From the NCBI RefSeq assembly GCF_000721175.1, contig NZ_JOEZ01000014.1, positions 1 to 64,000 of the forward strand: a stretch of 64,000 bases of DNA. Direction: 5' to 3'. The position numbers and the translations under genes are program-made. Origin of the DNA: Streptomyces anulatus (GTDB lineage: Bacteria > Actinomycetota > Actinomycetes > Streptomycetales > Streptomycetaceae). Positions 59,614 through 64,000 of the stretch are shown here, one piece after another; the stretch's first letter is position 1, and each line of letters opens with the position of its first letter. The notes beneath the pieces were generated by a model that ran no database searches, was not told the origin of the DNA, and saw nothing but the letters and a program-made list of their open reading frames with translations.

Positions 59614-61418
59614 CCGGAACTCTCACTTGGCAGCAGCTGCGCGACCTCAAGACCTCCGAGTTCACGCAGGCCGGCGACAAGTGGCACGAGGTCTCCGGCC
59701 GTTCGGCCTCCGACCGGGCACGAGTGGACCGCGCGATGTCCGCGAAGCTCCGGGAGACCGAGGAGAGCGATACAGCGGAAGCGGCCCTCGGTAGGCTTCG
59801 GCGCCTCAGCCGCAACTTCCAGTACGTTCACACCGAGTGCGGGCTCGTCCGTACGGCGCTCAACGGGCTTGCCGGTGATCTCGCCGATCCGCAGCGCCAG
59901 TTGAAGCAGGCACTCGAGGACGCCGCCTCCCTGAACTTCACCGTCCACGAGGACGGTTCCGTCAGCTACCCGGCCGCCGAGGTCGAGGATGCCACCGGGG
60001 CGAAGCGGGATGCGTTAGGCGGCAAGGCCCAGGGCGGTTCCCACCTCCCGCTGGATCCGCCGGGCCTCGGCTCACCAGGGCAGCAGCCGCTCCACCCCGG
60101 CTACTCGCGCTTCAAGCCGATGAACCCGAACGTGGAGAAGGCGCAGGACGTGGCCGACCGTATTGCCCGGGCCGTACGGTCCGCGCGGGAGATCGACGCC
60201 CGGTATGCGAAGACCCTCAACGGTCTGAGGGCGGAGAAAGGCCTCGATGTCACCGCGGCCACGCTGAAGGACGTCGCCCGGGACACCGCCGACGTCCGCT
60301 CCACCGCGGGCATGCACCTCGCTGATGGCATCCCGCAGGACAAGGATCCCGCCGAGCGCAAGAAGTGGTGGGACGGCCTGACCGACGAACAGCGGCAGGA
60401 GTACCTGAAGGTCGCACCGGACCTGATCGGAGTCCTTGACGGCATTCCGGCAGTAGTCCGCGACGAGGCGAACCGGAACTACCTGCCGGTCCTCATCGAC
60501 GAGGTGGCGCGGCAGGGCGGCGACGAGGCGAAGACCAAGCTCGACGCCCTCCGCATGATCCAGGGGAAGCTGAACGAGTCGACTCACCCGCCCATGTTCC
60601 TTCTGGGCATCGGGGACGAGGGCAACGGACGCGCGATCGTCTCGTACGGCAACCCCGACGCCTCCAAGCACGTTGCGGCGTACGTCCCCGGATTCGGCAC
60701 CAAGCTCGACGACGAGTTCGTCAAGGAAACGATGGGGCGGGCCCAGGACACGGCCATCGGTGCCCAGGGTGTGGATCCGTCCAGTGCCTCGATCATCTGG
60801 CTGGGCTACGACGCCCCGCAGAGCGCGGACGTGATGTCGAAGGGCGATGCGCAACGGGGCGCCCCGGCGTACAACGAGTTCATGGCAGGCCTTTCGGCCA
60901 CGAACGCGGACGAGGACCCGCACGTGACGGCGATCGGGCATTCCTACGGCTCACTCACCGTGGGCACGGCTGCCAAGGTGTCCGGTGGGATTCCGGGCGT
61001 CGATGACGTGATCCTGCTCGGCAGCCCCGGCGTGGACGCGCAGAAGGCGACGGAACTCGGCGTGGGCAAGGAGCATGTGTTCGTCGGTGCCGCCGACAAC
61101 GACCCGGTCACCCACCTGCCCTCGAAGGACGAGTCGGCGCTCGGCTGGGTGATGGGAGGCCCGGAGGGGATCAGGGTGGGACGTGACCTCTTCGACATCG
61201 GCAACGACGATGTGTACTTCGGCAAGGACCCGGCGAGTGAGGCATTCGGGGCACAGCGCTTCCAAGTCGACGACGGGCCCAGGATGGTCCGCGATATCGG
61301 GTTGTTCGACGCCCACTCCCAGTACTTCACTCCCACGAAGGATCAGGAATCCGCGCGCAACATCGCCAAGATCGTCGGGGGAAGTCCGGAGCTCATCGTG
61401 AGGGAGAAGCATCGATGA
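59610..61418 (+). CDS. DUF1023 alpha/beta hydrolase with helical N-terminal domain; contains a TTA codon
   Basis: 602 residues. Residues 1-210 are helical (LTWQQLRDLKTSEFTQAGDKW onward), like the N-termini of type VII-secreted proteins. Residues 280-600 are an alpha/beta hydrolase of the DUF1023 family (PF06259): AIGHSYGSLTVG near residue 442 (nucleophile Ser), VGAADNDPVTHLP near 490 (Asp) and DAHSQYF near 568 (His). The substrate is unknown; a lipase- or esterase-like role is possible. A TTA codon at 60015-60017 (Leu, near residue 136) makes it a bldA target. ATGA overlaps join it to the small gene before and the lipoprotein gene after. Confidence 0.85.
   Translation: MTGTLTWQQLRDLKTSEFTQAGDKWHEVSGRSASDRARVDRAMSAKLRETEESDTAEAALGRLRRLSRNFQYVHTECGLVRTALNGLAGDLADPQRQLKQALEDAASLNFTVHEDGSVSYPAAEVEDATGAKRDALGGKAQGGSHLPLDPPGLGSPGQQPLHPGYSRFKPMNPNVEKAQDVADRIARAVRSAREIDARYAKTLNGLRAEKGLDVTAATLKDVARDTADVRSTAGMHLADGIPQDKDPAERKKWWDGLTDEQRQEYLKVAPDLIGVLDGIPAVVRDEANRNYLPVLIDEVARQGGDEAKTKLDALRMIQGKLNESTHPPMFLLGIGDEGNGRAIVSYGNPDASKHVAAYVPGFGTKLDDEFVKETMGRAQDTAIGAQGVDPSSASIIWLGYDAPQSADVMSKGDAQRGAPAYNEFMAGLSATNADEDPHVTAIGHSYGSLTVGTAAKVSGGIPGVDDVILLGSPGVDAQKATELGVGKEHVFVGAADNDPVTHLPSKDESALGWVMGGPEGIRVGRDLFDIGNDDVYFGKDPASEAFGAQRFQVDDGPRMVRDIGLFDAHSQYFTPTKDQESARNIAKIVGGSPELIVREKHR
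60015..60017 (+). promoter_or_regulatory. TTA codon (bldA target) in the hydrolase gene
   Basis: In-frame TTA in the RDALGGK segment. TTA codons are very rare in Streptomyces and tie expression to development. Confidence 0.8.
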
Positions 61419-62005
61419 GGCGTATCACGCGGACCATTCGCCTGACCTGTGCGGTGACCGTGGCCGGCGCGCTGTTCGCCGGGTGCGGGCTGTCGGGCGA
61501 CACCAAGGACGGACGAGGAGCAGTGGCGGGCATGGACATGCAGGGGGCGGCGGAGCGCGCCGACGCGATGCTCTACGCGACCGTCGGAGAGATCAAGCCG
61601 GAGATCGAATGGGTCCACTACACGACGACGACCGGCAGCTGCGATGTGACGCGCTACTGGACCGTGATGACGGTCATCTCCGAACAGCGCCGCGGCAACT
61701 TCCTCGGTGTGGTCGAGCGTTTCTGGAAGGCGAGCGGCTATCGGATCAAGATGGTGAATCCGAGCAAGGACATGCCTGAAATCATCGCTACGTCCCCGGA
61801 CGGCTTCGGCATCATGGTCAGCTTCGGCTACAAGGGGCAGGCGTCCTTCGAGGTCACCAGCCCTTGTGTGGGCGAGTCGAAGGTGGCCCCGCCCACGAAG
61901 GTGGCCACCGGCCGCACGTACGAAGGTAGGCCCCCCGCCCCCAACGTCCGCTCCGACTTCTGGTCTGCCGAGACTCCGGTACAGGGCCCCGCACCCTCAC
62001 CCTGA
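61415..62005 (+). CDS. lipoprotein, copy 1
   Basis: 196 residues. Signal peptide with lipobox (LFAGC, Cys near residue 24). The mature part starts with a helix (MDMQGAAERADAMLYATVG) and continues with a beta-rich domain (GSCDVTRYWTVMTVISEQRRGNF, VVERFWKASGYRIKMV, FGYKGQASFEVTSPC), with two conserved cysteines that probably pair. No known function. It is coupled to the hydrolase gene by ATGA. By position it could be an immunity or accessory factor for the hydrolase. Copy 2 at 62510 is about 85% identical. Confidence 0.78.
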   Translation: MRRITRTIRLTCAVTVAGALFAGCGLSGDTKDGRGAVAGMDMQGAAERADAMLYATVGEIKPEIEWVHYTTTTGSCDVTRYWTVMTVISEQRRGNFLGVVERFWKASGYRIKMVNPSKDMPEIIATSPDGFGIMVSFGYKGQASFEVTSPCVGESKVAPPTKVATGRTYEGRPPAPNVRSDFWSAETPVQGPAPSP

Positions 62006-62067
62006 CCGAGAGTGGGCCGATGGGCCCACGGCTGCACAGGATCGACAGTCGGGAGCTCTGGTCGTGC

Positions 62068-62165
62068 TCAGGGGGTGGCCAGCTCCAGGAAGGACGTCCA
62101 GGTCTCGGGGAAGTCGGCGAGTACGGGGCGGTGAGGTCCTTGGAATCGCGGACGGGGACGGTCCG
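62068..62165 (-). pseudogene. frameshifted DUF397 relic (copy 1)
   Basis: The minus strand encodes VPVRDSKDLTAP in one frame and VLADFPETWTSFLELATP in the next, together matching the C-terminal half of DUF397 proteins and of the intact gene at 63163. Compared with copy 2 one base is missing near 62120. The N-terminal half is not preserved. Confidence 0.8.
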
Positions 62166-62200
62166 CCCCCGACTGGCGGAACGTGCGGCTGCCGGGTGCC

Positions 62201-62335
62201 TCAGGCGCCCCACAGCCAGGAGCCGTACTCCGCCGATGCGACGAGTTCGCCCAGGCCGAAGGCGAACGGGACAGGCACCAGCAGGAAGGCGCCGGCGCGG
62301 ACCAGGGCCGGTCCGGCGATGGCGACCGCGTCATG
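62201..62335 (-). pseudogene. C-terminal remnant of an unidentified protein
   Basis: Not part of the 1,095-bp repeat. The minus strand reads AVAIAGPALVRAGAFLLVP, then VPFAFGLGELVASAEYGSW and LWGA before TGA, about 42 residues with the character of a real protein end (hydrophobic helix). The rest of the gene is absent. It marks foreign sequence trapped between the two repeat copies. Confidence 0.4.
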
Positions 62336-62339
62336 CGGA

Positions 62340-62513
62340 GCGCTTGTCGTGAGGAAGTCGGTCGACGACGGGCCCAGGATGGTGCTTGAGGCCGGTCGGT
62401 TCGAGGCCCACTCCCAGTACTTCGATCCGGAGAAGGATCAGGAGTCGGCGGAAAACATCGCCAACATCGTCGGCGGACGTCCTGAGAACATCGTGAGGGA
62501 GAAGCATCGATGA
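62340..62513 (+). pseudogene. 3' end of a second DUF1023 hydrolase gene
   Basis: About 50 codons homologous to the hydrolase tail, including the catalytic-histidine segment EAHSQYFDPEKDQESAEN and the end IVREKHR, joined in frame to unrelated upstream sequence. Its TGA overlaps ATG 62510 of lipoprotein copy 2. It shows the duplicated lipoprotein once had its own hydrolase or was copied with the end of it. Confidence 0.75.
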
Positions 62514-63100
62514 GGCGCATCACGCGGACCATTCGCCTGACCTGTGCGGTGGTTGTGGCCGGCGTGATGGTCGCCGGGTGCGGGCTGTTGGGCGGTGCCG
62601 GGAACGGAAGAGAGACAGTGGCGGGCATGGACATGCAGGGAGCGGCAGAGCGCGCCGACGCGATGCTTTACGCGACGGTCGGGGTAATCAAGCCGGAGGT
62701 CGAGTGGGTCCACCGCGCGACGACGACCGGCAGCTGCGACGTATCGCGCTACTGGACCGTTATGACGGTCATCTCCGAACAGCGCCGCGGCAACTTCCTC
62801 GGCGTGGTCGAGCGTTTCTGGAAAGCGAGCGACTACCGGATCAAGATGGTGAATCCGAGCAAAGAGATGCCTACGATCATCGCTACGTCCCCGGACGGCT
62901 TCGGCATCAGAGTCAAGTTCGGCTACAAGGGGCAGGCGTTCTTCGAAGTCACGAGCCCCTGTGTGGACGAGTCGAAGGTGGCCCCGCCCACGAAGGTGGC
63001 CAACGGCCGCACGTACGAGGGCGAGATCCCTACACCTAACGTCCGCTCCGACTTCTGGTCTGCCGAGACTGCGGTACAGGGCCCCTCACCCTCACCCTGA
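62510..63100 (+). CDS. lipoprotein, copy 2
   Basis: 196 residues, same length and layout as copy 1 with about 29 differences by eye, concentrated in the signal peptide and just after the lipidated Cys (AGCGLLGGAG) and near the end. The conserved core, including both cysteines, is intact, so selection seems to keep it functional. It lacks a complete hydrolase gene upstream; how it is transcribed is unclear (read-through from copy 1 is possible). Confidence 0.75.
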   Translation: MRRITRTIRLTCAVVVAGVMVAGCGLLGGAGNGRETVAGMDMQGAAERADAMLYATVGVIKPEVEWVHRATTTGSCDVSRYWTVMTVISEQRRGNFLGVVERFWKASDYRIKMVNPSKEMPTIIATSPDGFGIRVKFGYKGQAFFEVTSPCVDESKVAPPTKVANGRTYEGEIPTPNVRSDFWSAETAVQGPSPSP

Positions 63101-63162
63101 CCGAGAGTGGGCTGATGGGCCCCCGGCTGCACGGGATCGACCGTCGGGCGCCCCGGCGTTGC

Positions 63163-63402
63163 TCAGGCTGCGGCGAAGTCTACGAAGGATGTCCAGGTGG
63201 TGGGGGAGACGGCGAGTGGCGGGACGCTGAGGTCCTTGGAGTCGCGGATGTGGACGGTGTGGGGGCAGGTGGCGACCTCTACGCAGTTGCCGCCCTGGTC
63301 GCCGCTGTAGGTGGACTTGGACCAGGTGAGTGCGACCTCTACGCAGTCGCCGCCCTGGCTGCCGCTGTAGCTGGACTTGAACCAGTGGAGATCGGTGCTC
63401 AT
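63163..63402 (-). CDS. DUF397 protein
   Basis: 79 residues with a doubled motif: HWFKSSYSGSQGGDCVEVAL and WSKSTYSGDQGGNCVEVA, then VHIRDSKDLSVPPLAV and TWTSFVDF. DUF397 proteins (BldB/WhiJ-associated) are usually about 60-70 residues and pair with an XRE/DUF5753 regulator. The repeated first motif here is an internal duplication of about 17 residues. Its ATG overlaps the TGA of the regulator gene (ATGA). Confidence 0.9.
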   Translation of the reverse strand: MSTDLHWFKSSYSGSQGGDCVEVALTWSKSTYSGDQGGNCVEVATCPHTVHIRDSKDLSVPPLAVSPTTWTSFVDFAAA

Positions 63403-64000
63403 AGTTCCTCTGCCATCTTCTCGATCGTTTCCAGGGTCCTCTCCGGAGTGTATGCCTGGGCCCGCAGAACGCCGTACCTCCCGAACAGGTTGCCAAGGTC
63501 CGGCTGTTCGGTGATGAAGAAGCTTCCGCCTTGACCTTCGATGTATGCCAACTGCCGTCGCTCGGCGGTCTCCAGCAAGACGAAGGGACCGTTGAGGCCT
63601 GCGTGGTCCTCCCGGTCAGGCGACATCAGCTGAATTCTTACGTGTCGCAGCCTGGCTACTTCGGCCAGGTGGTGCAGCTGAGCCTTGAGGATGCGTCGGC
63701 TACCGATCGGACGTGTGAGTGCGCTCAACTCCAGTACGAAGCTGATATCGGGGAGTGGCTTGCGGCCCAGCAGCGTCTGGCGAGCCAGCCGCGCGGCTAC
63801 CTTTTCCTCGATCTCATCGTCGTCGTAGGTCGGGTGGGCGCTGGCGAACACTGCCCGCGCATAGGCCTCGGTCTGGAGCAGCCCCGGCGTCACGTGGGTT
63901 TCGTATTCGTGACGGGCGAAGGCCCCTGTTTCCTCCTCCGCGAAGGGCGTGAACCAGTCCGGCAGCGGGCTGCCCTTCCTCGGTTTCGGCGCGGCGACGA
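63399..64000 (-). CDS. XRE/DUF5753 regulator, C-terminal part (runs off right edge)
   Basis: About 200 residues of the DUF5753 domain are visible: GSPLPDWFTPFAEEE, VTPGLLQTEAYARAVFAS, ARLARQTLLGRKPLPDISFVLEL (in pieces), VRIQLMSP, YIEGQGGSFFITEQPDLG and the end ETIEKMAEEL. The helix-turn-helix lies outside the window. Together with the DUF397 gene it forms the standard Streptomyces pair, thought to control a nearby target such as the lipoprotein/hydrolase cassette or developmental genes. Confidence 0.9.
   Translation of the reverse strand, partial: VAAPKPRKGSPLPDWFTPFAEEETGAFARHEYETHVTPGLLQTEAYARAVFASAHPTYDDDEIEEKVAARLARQTLLGRKPLPDISFVLELSALTRPIGSRRILKAQLHHLAEVARLRHVRIQLMSPDREDHAGLNGPFVLLETAERRQLAYIEGQGGSFFITEQPDLGNLFGRYGVLRAQAYTPERTLETIEKMAEEL

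Larger units (their letters stand above)
61266..63260. repeat. tandem duplication with a 1,095-bp period
   Basis: Copy 1 (61266 to about 62165) and copy 2 (62361 to about 63260) align with a constant offset of 1,095 bp over the hydrolase end, the lipoprotein gene and the DUF397 end. Examples: GTCGACGACGGGCCC at 61266 and 62361; lipoprotein ATG at 61415 and 62510; DUF397 stop at 62068 and 63163. A one-base deletion in copy 1 breaks its DUF397 frame. Confidence 0.9.

Noticed and set aside
1..64000. tRNA or rRNA genes
   Set aside because: No cloverleaf-like or rRNA-like conserved sequence was recognised by eye; a dedicated search would be needed to exclude tRNAs.

Overview
The window reads as chromosomal DNA of a Streptomyces or very close relative. 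The GC content is very high and third codon positions are almost always G or C. GTG and TTG starts are frequent, and many genes have a TANNNT box about 6-7 nt before the start codon, as expected for leaderless mRNAs. It also carries typical Streptomyces families: the futalosine menaquinone genes mqnB/mqnD, DUF3027, DUF2530, DUF2771, XRE/DUF5753 with DUF397, a PF04672 methyltransferase, an LAxTG sortase substrate and rare TTA codons. No rRNA, tRNA, CRISPR array or complete insertion sequence was seen. Both edges cut genes: a copper ATPase on the left and an XRE regulator on the right.

Left part (1-33 kb) is mostly housekeeping. A copper P-type ATPase with a CsoR-type operator diverges from cutC. 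Then come a HelD-like helicase, an XPB-like helicase, a proline-rich membrane protein and a DUF2071 protein. A decayed type VII-like patch follows (8.4-10.6 kb). Next are a WYL/helicase-C3 regulator-like protein, a truncated siderophore-binding-protein relic, a HAD phosphatase, a cold-shock protein, mqnD-mqnB (mqnD has lost its 3' end to a MITE remnant), DUF2771, an MFS exporter, DUF3027, a 1,072-residue Hsp90/sacsin-type ATPase, a secreted protein, a CtpE-like P-type ATPase, a purine permease, an RHH protein and a MarR-MFS pair.

Middle part (33-48 kb): a Uma2 nuclease, an RNA 2',3'-cyclic phosphodiesterase and a 29-residue membrane peptide whose stop codon borders a 148-bp MITE are followed by an aldo-keto reductase. 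Then comes a divergent pair of very large secreted proteins: a DNRLRE/FG-GAP protein interrupted by a nonsense codon, and a 2,119-residue Rhs protein whose variable C-terminus overlaps a small membrane protein gene by GTGA, a toxin-immunity layout.

Right part (48-64 kb) is signalling and accessory. It holds a receptor-like Ser/Thr kinase with an extracellular amino-acid-binding domain, an SDR, a PucR-type regulator with two helix-turn-helix units, and an XRE regulator (with a TTA codon) coupled to a methyltransferase. A sortase-anchored surface protein of unknown function follows. Last is a cassette of a small helical protein, a DUF1023 hydrolase and a lipoprotein; its 3' part is tandemly duplicated with a period of 1,095 bp, leaving a second lipoprotein, a frameshifted DUF397 copy and a hydrolase tail relic. 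The Rhs locus and this cassette are the best candidates for undescribed competition or secretion systems.
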